Source: Tethya wilhelma (lineage: Eukaryota; Porifera; Demospongiae; Tethyida; Tethyidae). Taken from it: DNA of 64,000 nt. The position numbers and the translations under genes were made by a program. The stretch spans positions 2,781,953 through 2,845,952 of the forward strand of contig CAXIPT010000008.1 in the NCBI GenBank assembly GCA_964030475.1. Direction: 5' to 3'. Under the pieces are notes generated by a model that had not been told where the DNA came from, did not search any database, and worked only from the letters and a program-made list of their open reading frames with translations. This document shows positions 35,144-46,178 of this stretch, one piece after another (within the stretch, counting starts at the first letter, position 1; each line of letters begins with the position of its first letter).

Positions 35144-35901
35144 AGACCTAGACGTACATAGATCTGACGTCACGCACATGAACCCTATACCCCTAAAAAT
35201 AATAAATGAGCGTGGGCGAAATCGACCACAATCTGTGTGCTGATCTTGATTTTTCCTCACGAGTTAGTTATTATGGTAATTAGCACATAGCACAGAGAAC
35301 CACCTGGGAACAGTCCGAACCATCTCTGAGTTATGACTAACCGAATGCAAGAAAACTCAATTTCTAGTTGTAAAATGTTTATGCAGTACACATGCACCAG
35401 TATTGAAGATTCATGTTCTGTGCATTTTACATTCTATGCTTGACAATGAACAAGTACACAAACAACAATATTGATTCATTCCATTATTATGATAAAACAT
35501 TGACTCTGTTTACTTCAAAATGCACACAAACACATTTAAACAATGATTTTAGAATCGGATCACCTCCTTGCCATGTAATTTTTGCGTTTAGGCCACCTAA
35601 AAAATTCCAATAAAAATATTCCTCATGCAGATTACCAAAAAAAATGCACATTTAATATAATTATCATAATCATGACATGGTTTGCCAATTAAGACTCCAT
35701 ACATTGACAAGGACATTGTAATAGAGAATAGCTCCAAATTTTCATGGTACAAAAAGTTTGTGAAAAGCCTGTTCTTGCTGCTTATTATTATTGTATAGCA
35801 CGAAAATTTTCTTTGCAAAAATTTAGAACGCCATATTTTCAGAGATCGTGATTCATGAAATCACGAAATCCAATCACAAAATATACAAAAATTTAGAGCC
35901 A

Positions 35902-35939
<38 letters not shown>
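35144..35939. other. Intergenic stretch with (ATT)n
   Basis: AT-rich; a trinucleotide (ATT)n tract lies at about 35907-35944. No gene is recognised. Confidence 0.5.
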
Positions 35940-35946
<7 letters not shown>

Positions 35947-35999
35947 ATTGCTTTACAGTATACTGTATACAAATAAAAGAGAGTGATAAAATGCCAATA

Positions 36000-36600
36000 A
36001 GTGATTATAATAGTTGATATTGTAGTACTGAAGGCTGTCTCCATGGTTGGAGCAACCATGCAGAGTAAGGTTGATGCAATACAACTTGATAAACTTAATA
36101 CGAGTCTAAATAGAAGAACAGTTGTAACACGAACATTGAAGTTGGAAGGAACATATGTTATTTGAGTTAAAGTTTTGTTCAAATTTTGTCCACATGTGTT
36201 TGTAAAGCTTAATATAGTAAGTATGTTCTTATACATACCTCGTCCTTATGCAGTGCTCTATAGGAGAAATATGTTCATCGTCCTTCCCAGGAATGGTGTC
36301 TGTACTACTGCTATTTATTATCTACAGGAGACACCAGAAGCACAATCAAACCACACAAGATGAAGAAGATATAGAGGCTCGCAATGAAATTATCCGGAAA
36401 GAATGTATTTGATATGTATAATTTGGTTACATACCAATAATTCTGAGTGAGATCTTTTCCTCTTGGTGTGACAAAAAACCCATCATAATATTCCAGAGTA
36501 AAGTTCCGTTCTATATAGCCACCTGAATTTTTAACAAAAAAGATACTGAAGAAGTCGTCTTTCTCGTGAAGACAAAACCGAAAAATGACTTTCGCTGCAA
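36000..36600 (-). CDS. Possible multi-exon gene for an N-glycosylated membrane or secreted protein
   Basis: Three adjacent segments look like exons on the minus strand. About 36597-36438 has acceptor TTTTTTGCAG and donor GTATGT and is open, encoding VIFRFCLHEKDDFFSIFF and GYIERNFTLEYYDGFF. About 36326-36239 encodes SSSTDTIPGKDDEHISPIEH and ends at a GTATGT donor. About 36210-36108 encodes NTCGQNLNKTLTQITYVPSN followed by a hydrophobic run. NFT and NKT are possible glycosylation sites. I recognise no family, and the start and end are not defined. It could also be chance open sequence. Confidence 0.3.
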
Positions 36601-36973
36601 AAAACAAATAATAGGATACACACTTCTTGTAGTATGAGCCAACCTAGACAAGAAACAGCTCCAATTTGAATATTTCTCAGAGTCCCATAAATTCTTCGGA
36701 TCCACATGTCAAATGAACATATGAAATTATGACGAACTCTTCCAAACTGCTGTCGTAGATACATTTGGTCTCAATCAACCTAGAAGAAGATGAAGGTTGG
36801 CATGAAGAGGCTGATGGTTGCCTTGAAGAGAGAGTGGAGGAAGGCACTGTGTGTGCATGTGTGATGGGTGAGGGGTGAGGGGTATGGGGGTGAGAATGTG
36901 AAGGTGTGCATGGCCGCATGGTCGAGTGTGAACACATGGAGAAGGGTAAGTGTGAAGATAGGCACACATGATT

Positions 36974-37389
36974 ATATGTATAAAAAATTTCAAAAAAATA
37001 AATAGTGTAGGAATGGGCAGTGCGTTAAAAAGTATTGGAACAAGGCACGCCTCAATTTCAGCACATGACTACTTCAGTTTATTCTTGATCCTTCGTGCAT
37101 ATGGATCCTCAATGTCATAAATCCAATGATGTATGTGCGACAATAGTATCACAGCTTATTTTTGCATTGGTTCAAATTCCTACTAATCAGTTGACTATGC
37201 TGTGGAGTAAACTAAATTATTATAAAACAAACAGGTAACTTAAACTGGACTGCCAGCCAAGATCTAGAGTTGGGTATAAAAATGAAGTGAGTCATGTGCC
37301 GAAATTGAGACATGCCTTGTTCCAATACTTTTTAACGCACTGCCCATTCCTACACTATTTATTTTTTTGAAATTTTTACTACATATATA
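36974..37389. mobile_element. Long-TIR transposon (GTGTAGGAATGGGCAGTG family), copy 1
   Basis: Inverted repeats of roughly 100 bp: left contains AGTGTAGGAATGGGCAGTGC and GAACAAGGCACGCCTC; right contains GCACTGCCCATTCCTACACT and GAGACATGCCTTGTTC. The short middle has no open frame. Other members are at 46794-47196 (copy 2), about 49800-49990 (interrupted) and about 60340-60410 (end fragment). Confidence 0.88.
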
Positions 37390-37645
37390 ATTATGTTAGT
37401 CTGCAAAAACAATCTAATGGCGTGGCCTAGAATACGTATGAGAACATTATAATCATGGCTGCGTCGCGCAGCGCGCGCCGCCGCGCCAAATATGAGCGAG
37501 CATGTGGTGCATGCAACTTAGCAAGGGCTCTACGTCTATAAAACTGACAGGCTCTATCTGAGTGGCTTTACATTTCCATCTACTCTGCTGGTTTGATACA
37601 GACTTCATAATTTCACCGTTTGATTCGCTTCGCTTTTGTGACTCA

Positions 37646-39447
37646 ATGCAGTCTCTACTGTTGCTGGCGGCGATCGTTGCTGCTGTTTCTGTGCACGTGA
37701 GTAACTCGGCTTCCATTGCCGTTCGTACTCAACAGCGATCAGATACCATCTACTTCATCCTTCCAAATGAGTGCAACAAGTATTCTCAGTACCCCAACAT
37801 CCTTGGTGTGAAGTCTTGCTCCAGGGCCGAAGATTGCAGCGCTATACCAAACAAAGTCTGCGCGGCGACCTACTTGTGTGGCTACCCACAGGTGATGTCC
37901 TATTGCACCGATGTTGAGGACACTACAGCGGCCGCAATGCCTCTTGGAAATGAAATAGGTGAGTGTTAAGAAGAAATGTCAGTTTATAAGTGGCCTTGCT
38001 TTGACATGTTTCTGTTTACCTTCTTATTTCAGCCTGCATGGCTTGCATTAAATAAAATTTATTCTTTCAAATGGTGCTTTTTAATATCAGTTTTGTTGTA
38101 AACTTCACTCATGCAGCCACTAAACAGCAGCCTTCAATTTTGTGTGGAAAATATAATCCAGTTCATTGCTCACTTTCTTCTGGACCTTGTACTAGTGATG
38201 GAGCGTGTCCTTTTCCAAGCCAGATTTGTTGCCATGCCAGTGGTGACTGTGCCAGTGGAGCCACCCTCATATGTGTTGATGAGAGACGACTGCTTTATCC
38301 AGATGCAACATTCCAGCAATGGCCAGCATCATCACAACAAGGTTAGACCCAGATACACACGATGATGCACACATAATGTGACAACCATAAAACTTCCACA
38401 ATCCAGCATGCAATGCATGCCCTTTCTAGCTATAATGTCACGGTGCATCAGGCATGTGCATCATAATGACATTCACATGCACACACAGCAGTCACAACTC
38501 TGTGTGGACCATCCACGCCAGTTCCTTGCTCCATTGCCTCTGAATTTTGTACTGAGGGGACGTGTTCTCGGCAAAACCAAATCTGTTGCTATGGAGACTG
38601 TGGAGGCCATGTGTGTGTCGATGAGAGATACATCCGTCCTTCAATCCAGCAATGGTCATTTTCCTCGCGTATTGCGGCCACCTCTCCTGACAAGAAGGAA
38701 GAAGAGAGTGATGATGTCAAAGTGTGTCCAACATCTGATAAGCCTTGCGACTGGTTCAGTGTGATGTTTGGACTTGAATGTGATGACGACTCAAACTGCA
38801 CAGAACATGACGTTGAAGGTTACAATACATGCTGTGATAATGGATGCTATGGTGGACCACCCGGTGTCAAATATTGCACTTCTGCATTCTCTTCAACACT
38901 GACAACATGTGAGTTGGTTGTTCAAGCTAAATTTTATCGGTGAATATTTTGTACACTGTATTTCCATCCATGCATCATATAACCACTAGCTCGGCTCATA
39001 TAATGGTCTCTATATGTCTGCCTTAATTGATTTGTTTGCAGATGAAGAACCAGCTGAAGAACCAGAAGAATGGCGTTCACATGTACAGCAATCTGATAGT
39101 ATTTGTTCTTTCACTCCCACTGACTGTCAATACAACCCTGCTCTGAGTTTGAGCTGCAATGTGAATTCAGACTGCCAACAATATGGAATCTCTGGTTATG
39201 AAGTGTGCTGTAGAAACCCCTGTCCTTTTGGTCAACCCGCTAGAGTTTGTAGTTACAGAGGTAACTATTGCTCTAGTCTATATTGTAACTTGCATTGTCA
39301 TGACTTGCTGTATGCATGTTGGGATTTTCTTCAGGTCTGATTCACGAGTCAGCAAGTCTCGTGGCCAGTCAACTCAAGGATCGGCTGATGGCTGTTGTCC
39401 AGCAACCTCCTCTTCTGTTCCGGAGCCGTGGGAGACGACGGAACTGA
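37646..39447 (+). CDS. Secreted protein with five WAP-like four-disulfide modules
   Basis: Five exons join in frame: 37646-37958, 38117-38341, 38489-38908, 39042-39260 and 39335-39447, giving 429 residues. A signal peptide (MQSLLLLAAIVAAVSVHVSN) is followed by cysteine-rich modules of about 45-50 residues. Each ends in a CC..C....C pattern resembling the WAP four-disulfide core: QICCHASGDCASGATLICVD, QICCYGDCGGHVCVD, YNTCCDNGCYGGPP and YEVCCRNPCPFGQPARVC. The first module is less typical (NKVCAATYLCGYP). Two adjacent modules end in the near-identical CVDER, showing internal duplication. WAP proteins act as extracellular protease inhibitors or antimicrobials; which applies here is unknown. The basic tail (FRSRGRRRN) is unusual. 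Confidence 0.85.
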
Positions 39448-39689
39448 AACATTCGTGGAACCACACTGTGCATTCGGTGTTGAATGTGTCACATGACTTG
39501 AAAATTAATATTATTTGTACATTGTTACTGTTTTGAATTTTCGTAATTTTTGCTGAAAATTTAATGTCATGATTTTATGTATGATTTCAGCTAGTCATCA
39601 ACTTAATAAATTCGATAATTTATTGCATGCTTGTGTAAGGACTGGCAGTGTAGTATAGAATAGTATTTGCACCAGATCATCATGAGTCA

Positions 39690-42600
39690 TTGGAGTCTAG
39701 TCTCGCGGGCCGGCCAGACTCAAGGAGCTGGCCCGTGAGACTAATTGGATTCCGATCGGCCGAGCAGTCTAGCCTCGAGACGGAGTCTGTTATGCTGCAC
39801 GTGAGCCATTTAAACCGCAATTTTCCCGGACGTTTAGCAAGCACGCATCAACATGACAGTGCATTCACTAACAACACAGCCCTCATGATCAGTACTGTAT
39901 TTGCCGCTAGTCATAGTGCTCTTTCATTTGCTAATACATCATTCATTGCCAACAGTGGCAAATATGGTGGTGGTTTGTGTGTATTTCAAAGTGCAGTCAA
40001 TATACTTGATACTTTGTTTTATGGTAATCAGGGTTACCGACAGGCAAGTGCAATATGGGGTATGAATAGCTCAGTTATAGTGATCAATAACTGTACCTTT
40101 GAGAAGAATGTTGCTTATGCTAATGCTTCGACCTTAAATGTTTATTTAAACTCTCACCTAACAATCACAAATAGTTCATTTTTCACAAATATTGCTGATG
40201 TATCTGGTGCTGTGAGTGTTATCGTTGGTACTGAACTTAGCATTGACTCTTCAGTATTTAGTGATAATATTGGAGGTGGTGGTGGAGCATTAAGTGTTGG
40301 CATAGGTATTGTTGCAATCCACTCTAGTGAATTTCATAACAACAGGGCGGTTAAAAATGGTGGAGCATTGCTTATTTGGAAAAGTACAGCTGTGATTCAC
40401 ACTAGTGAATTTCATAGTAACAGGGCATTAGGAGGTGGTGCAATGTGTGCAACAGAATCTGTTATTGTAGTCAAAAATACCAGTTTTGTCATGAACAAGG
40501 CACTTTACATTCTAAATGTATTTGACAGAGATCATAATCAAAGTAGTCCAACAGTACCACCAGAGTATCAACCTTTGGGTGGTGCCCTAATTGTTAAGGA
40601 GAATAACATTTCAATATCAGGGAGCCAATTTATTAACAACTCAGCAAATATTTTTGTGGAATCACCTGTAAGTTACAATTTTAGTGAGTGTGATATCAGA
40701 AATCAACAGCATGGTACTAATCACACTGTTGTTTCTGGTCTAAAGGCATTTTTGGTGGTGCAATTTTTGCAAATTATTCCACTAATTTAATCGAAAACTA
40801 TGTACTAGTTGACAGTATAAATAGTTGTGTTCTGTACAACAATAGCGAAGCGGAAATTATTGGTGGGGCAGCAACTTTTGTAGGCAGTACCTTAGTGATC
40901 CTCACAAGCCAGTTTATTTCCAATCAAGTCAATGTTGGTGTTGCAATTATTATGCAATCCTTGTTAAATGGAACTAAACCATTTTGTCGAGGTTTTGCAA
41001 TTGCAGTTATTCACAGTACGTCTGTTCGCATTGATGAAAGCTCATTAATCCAATTAAAACTCTGCTAACTATGAGGCAAATCCAGGAGGAGCACTCTTTC
41101 TCTTTAATAGTTCCAATGCTCAAATTATCAATTCCATTTTTGATGAGAATATGGCTGGCATCAGCAAACTTATTCATCATACCACCACAGCAACTGATCA
41201 TGGTTGTTCTATACCAATGACTATCATACGTACGGTGTCCTAGTGTGGGATGTCCCCCCCTCATATTGTCCCCCCGGACATTATTCACTAGAGAATTTTG
41301 TCCCCCCGGACATTATTCACTAGTGAATTTTGTCCCCCTGGACATTATTCACTAGTGAATATTGTCCCCCCTCAGTGAATAATGTCCCCCCTTCCAAATG
41401 ATGCCAAATAATGGCAATGGTGAGAAAACAGTATTTTTCAAGGGGGGACAAAATTCACTAGTGAATTTTGTCCCCCCTCCCCGAGTCCCAAACTCTTCCA
41501 CACAAACCGCATGCAGGTAATTTGGACCTGTGTCCTAGTGTGGGATGTCCCCCCTCATATTGTCCCCCCCGGACATTATTCACTAGAGAATTTTGTCCCC
41601 CCCGGACATTATTCACTAGTGAATTTTGTCCCCCCGGACATTATTCACTAGTGAATATTGTCCCCACTCAGTGAATAATGTCCCCCCTTCCAAATGATGG
41701 CAATGGTGAGAAAACAGTATTTTTCAAGGGGGGACAAAATTCACTAGTGAATTTTGTCCCCCCTCCCAAACTCTTCCACACAAACCGCATGCAGCTTNAA
41801 TAGAGTCGTGCGTGATGGTGGAACAATCTATATTGATTCTGTAATGTTCAAAAGCAATGGAACTCTTCTGCTGCGTAATAACACAGGTGCAGCTGTCCTG
41901 TCAGCAATGAACTGCACACTGGCCTTTGAAGGTAATACTCTAGTGGAAAACAATAGTGGCTCAGTGTTTGCATTTTACAGTAATGTGACTTTCTCTGGAA
42001 TTAGTCGTATCATTAACAATGTGCTCACAATTAGCTACTTCCAGAGATACAGGTACAAGAATAGAGGTGCAGTGACCAGTTTTCACAGTGAGATAATTTT
42101 TGGTGGTAGCATCGAGTTTGTGCACAACAGAGGTAATGCTGGAGGTGGCCTTTTGGCTAGAGAAAGCAAAATTCATTTCTATGGAAATGCTACATTTACT
42201 AGAAACTTAGCTTCATATATTGGAGGTGGCATTTATGCTGTACGAAGTGAACTTAACTTTATGGGAACCATTAGTATGACCGGAAATGGTGCAAATGAGA
42301 GAGGTGGTGGTCTTCACTTATCTAGTACTACCACCAGACTCATAAAAGGGTCTCTTAAATTTATTGCCAATACAGCAAAATTAGGAGGAGCAATCTCTTT
42401 CGAACAAAATGCTAATTTTTACGTATTTAAAACTTCTTTGGAGTGTGTGAAATTTAACACAATATGCACGAACAATGATTCAAGTCAATGGCTTGATCTG
42501 CAGTTCATCAACAACACTGCTGATTATGGAGCTGCCTTATACGTAAGTGATGAAGGAAATTTTGGAATGTGTGCGGCAAACTCTTTCATCCCAAATGATT

Positions 42601-45600
42601 GCTTCTTTCAAATGCTAGCAGTCTATATAGGTGACCTGTCAAGGGAAAACCTGCCGGTTAGGAAAATCTGCGAATTTTGAGTTAGCTATTCCACGTATAT
42701 CTAGGCCTTCCTGGGAAGCGCATATCAAAATTTGGTAAGCATAGCTATAGTAGTTTTCCAGATATAGCTCTTGCAAGCAGCCCTGCCTCCACTCGTGGCT
42801 TCCTAGAAAAACAGTTGTAAAGTTGTTACTAGGTAAACTATGGGCGGTCCGTATACTCTCCGTATCATAATTAGATCATGTACGGTACATGCTGAATATT
42901 ACCACAGCCAGCCACGTGGGGACTAAAAATCATTTAGTGAGAAGCGAGTAGCTAGGAAAGAAGACCCAGAAGACAGCTAATGGACTGAAGAAGGTAAGCG
43001 CTTACTAGTAGAGAGATAGATTCTAGATACAGTAAGTTCTAAGAACTAAGATAAGCCTCAAAATAACCTGTACGCGATCGCCGTACAGGGAGAGGCATTA
43101 CCTACGAGTAGAAATCTACTGTATGAAAGCGCTTGGCTTAGACAAGCATGTACAAAGCTTTAGCTTATCTTTCTGTCTATGTGCTGTAGCAAAAGTTTGA
43201 GATTAGTCAGCTTATAAGTTAGAGAGAACATGGAATAATAAATCATTTTTAGAGGCAGCTGCCTTGCTCATAAATATTCGCTACGGTTTGTTGCACAGCA
43301 TAGCAACTGTTCTCCGTGTTAGCAACTAAGTAAAAACGAACGAGGCTGAAACTACAGGCTATATCTTTGCAACAGAAGCAGCTCCACCCCTCAAATTTTG
43401 CGTGGAGCATGCTGAGATGTAGCGCAGCGCATCCGTGCAAGAAAAAAAATTTCGCGCAAAAACGCGAATTAAACTAAAACCGCATTTTACTCCAAAAACA
43501 ATATTTTCCTAACCGGCAGGTTTTCCCTTGACAGGTCACTTAATATCGGTAGATCCAAATCTTCGCAATACTGTGTTTTCAAATAACTCAGCGAGATATG
43601 CTGGAAATGCAATCTATGGGGGACTACTAGACAGATGCAATCTGAACACATTGTCAGAGATGTATGTTTCTTACCCCCTGCTACAGTATGAAAGTGAAAT
43701 TGTCGAACCGCTATCAAGTCTTTTTGACTACAATGTTACCAACCTACAAAGAAACCAAATTCAGTTTGAAGTTTCATCAGATCCTTATAGGGTCTGCTTC
43801 TGTCATAACAACGTACCAAACTGTAGTTATCAACATCCTACACTGTATGTCAGGAAAGGAGAAAGATTTTCTGTTTCACTTGTGGCTGTGGATCAGGTCA
43901 ACACCACTAAACCATACACCATTATCCACAGTACTGTATCGTCTGCTGCTGGACTTAGTGAAGGACAAACTGCACAACTCACTAATGATAGTTGCACTGA
44001 TATATTCTACAATGTAGTCTCCCCTTATGATCATGAACAGATAGAAATTTTTCCTGAAGGTCCTTGTAAAGATTTAGGAAAGTCCTTAGTCTCTTTGTAT
44101 GTTGGTTTTGAGCTCTGCCCTATTGGATTTAAAGATTCTGGTTCTGATTGTGTGTGTGATCCAGACATTTATCCATCCTACATTGAAACCTGTTTCATTG
44201 ATACTGAGTCTGTACTAAGAAAAGATAATATATGGATATCGTACATCAATACCAGTGATGATCAAGGATATGTAACCTATTTCAACTGTCCCTATGATTA
44301 CTGTTATTTGCCAGGAAAAGAAGTTTGGATCAATTTGAATATTCAGAATGGTACTGATGCTCAGTGTGCCTTCAATCGCTCAGGACTGCTGTGTGGCTCT
44401 TGTAAGGATGGTCTCAGTCTTTCTCTTGGAAGCTCTCGGTGTAAACAATGTTCGAGCTACTGGCTTGCATTGCTGATACCCTTTACCCTGGCTGGAATTG
44501 TACTAGTTGCCTTCCTAATGATATGCCACATGAGAGTGGATAAAGGAACACTGAATGGAATGATATTCTATGCTAATGTAATCGGAACAAATCATGCTCT
44601 ACTTTACCCTTTTAAAGAAACCAATGTTTTGTCCATTTTCATAGCATGGATAAATCTTGACTTGGGCATAGAGACTTGCTTTTTCAATGGAATGGATGGT
44701 TATGCCAAAACTTGGCTGCAGTTAGCTTTTCCATTGTACATTATCATCTTAGTAGTGCTCATTATCATTGGCTGTGAATACAGCTACAAGTTACACCGGC
44801 TTTTCTACAAGACAAATCCAGTGGCTGTATTGTCTACATTAATTCTCCTTTCATACACAAGATTCCTTCGTATTATTATTTCAGCATTTTCTCTTGCTGA
44901 AATTCAGTATCCAAGTGGTCGTCGTGATGTAGTTTGGCTGTTTGATGCTGAGATAAAGTACTTTGGATTAAAACATGCTGTACTCTTCACAGCAATCTTC
45001 TTAGTATTTTTCATCAGTCTTCTATACACATTGTTTCTTTTTCTGTGGCAGTGGCTACGACACTGCCCAAATAAGGGATGCTTTAAGTGGGTTAATAGCA
45101 CCAAGCTTTATCCATTCATGGATGCTTATCAGACACCGTACAACCCAAAGCACCGATACTGGACTGGTCTACTTTTATTGGCTAGAGTTTTCCTATATTT
45201 GATATCAGCATTCAACATTAACCATGACCCTGGAATCAGCCTTCTTTCGATTATCTTTGTAGCAAGCTTTCTCTTTTTCCTTTCTAGCAATCCAACAAAG
45301 ACAATCTACAAGACCTGGTTATTGAATGTTCTAGAGAATTCTTTTCTCTTGAACTTGATCCTGTACTCAGCTGTGACACTGTATGTGCGAGCAAACAAGG
45401 GGAACCAGATTGCAGTAGCTTACACATCTATTGGGATAGCCTTCTGTACATTTCTGGGCATTAATATTGCTTTCATCTGTGGGCCTTTATATTGAAAGAT
45501 CACATTGCAAGCTTGTACCAGAAACAATTTGGTCAGGTCCCAACCCCATACACACCTATACCACTAAATGACATTAACAATGATGGAGAGCCACTTGGTG

Positions 45601-45773
45601 AACCAACATGTACCGAGTTTAATGGCCTACCAAATCCAGTTGATATAAATAGTGATGATCTTTTACTGGTGTCTTGGGAAGGAGAAACAAGCGAACAAAG
45701 TGCAGTTAGTCATACTTCATGCAATGTGGAGACTGGTCAAACTGTGACAGGAAGCGAACATGCTTCTAGTTAA
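39690..45773 (+). CDS. Large surface protein: beta-helix repeats, Cys-rich segment, multi-TM C-terminus
   Basis: The ectodomain is built of repeated right-handed beta-helix rungs with GGA and NN turns (SGKYGGGLCVFQSAVNILDT, IGGGGGALSVGIGIV, ASYIGGGIYAVRSELNFMGT). They resemble the polymorphic outer-membrane-protein (Pmp) rungs that sponges encode in many large receptors. A Cys-rich stalk (FNRSGLLCGSCKDGLSLSLG) precedes about seven hydrophobic segments between 44455 and 45490 (LALLIPFTLAGIVLVAFLMI first), then a Ser/Thr-rich cytoplasmic tail. Pieces lie in different frames: 39850-40740, 40740-41230, 41806-42630, 43535-45490 and 45490-45773. The joins at 41.2-41.8 and 42.6-43.5 kb are explained by introns. 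Those near 40740, 41045 and 45490 look like frameshifts. The true N-terminus is unclear because 39690-39790 is repeat sequence. Confidence 0.7.
39692..39748. repeat. Short palindromic element
   Basis: TAGTCTCGCGGGCCGGCCAG and its inverse CTGGCCCGTGAGACTA form a hairpin at the apparent start of the beta-helix gene. The sequence type is shared with 47404-47453. Confidence 0.65.
41238..41798. repeat. Tandem array of TTCACTAGTGAA palindromes in an intron
   Basis: Two tandem copies of a unit of about 280-290 bp. Each starts TGTCCTAGTGTGGGATGTCC and ends AAACTCTTCCACACAAACCG. Within each are 3-5 subrepeats pairing CACTAGTGAA with poly-C TTGTCCCCCC. Two perfect 36-bp palindromes lie at 41442-41477 and 41728-41763 (half-site GGGGGGACAAAATTCACT). 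Flanking coding segments resume in frame with a plausible GT-AG pair, so this is probably an intron. One undetermined base is at 41798. Confidence 0.85.
42631..43539. mobile_element. Transposon that forms a complete intron (introner-like)
   Basis: Perfect 37-bp terminal inverted repeats, 42631-42667 and 43503-43539, starting GTGACCTGTCAAGGG. The first two bases are the GT donor after exon end ATATAG. In the right repeat TTTTCCCTTGACAG supplies pyrimidine tract and acceptor. Splicing 42631-43534 joins VYI to GHLISVDPN in frame. TA-like flanks (TATA and TTAAT) would fit a TA target with one mismatched outer base. The body has stops in the coding frame. Confidence 0.85.
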
Positions 45774-46178
45774 TTCTCCTGATTATGATCACCATAATAA
45801 TTATACTTATTGAGCAGAGTATATGTATTTTTGTAACGGCAATAATTATTATGTTTGTAAAATTAACAAGTCTTAATCTTGACATCGCATATTGTAAAAG
45901 TAAATTATTATTACGCATGCATTGATCTTGTTAGAATTAAGTTTAACTGTTTGAATTATGTTGTGGTACGTACTTATATGCATATGTAATACCTATATAT
46001 ATTAAAGGATATTTGTGAAAAATTATATTGAAAATCTTCAACAATAATTTTATTATAATAGTTGCAGCATATAGAAATCGTATAGTTCTCTCTCTACTAC
46101 TAAAACTCAAGTTCTACATCTACGTTTCTATTTCATACTTTCAAGTTCAAAATCCTAAGACAGTCAATCCTAGATCCT
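45774..46178. other. Intergenic stretch between convergent genes
   Basis: AT-rich 3' flanks of the beta-helix gene (plus) and MYCBP2 (minus). Poly(A)-signal-like AT runs are common, but none is decisive. No gene is seen. Confidence 0.6.

Noticed and set aside
41238..41798. Considered as coding part of the beta-helix receptor
   Set aside because: Stops in frame and palindromic C-rich units unlike the flanking rungs; an intron explains it better.
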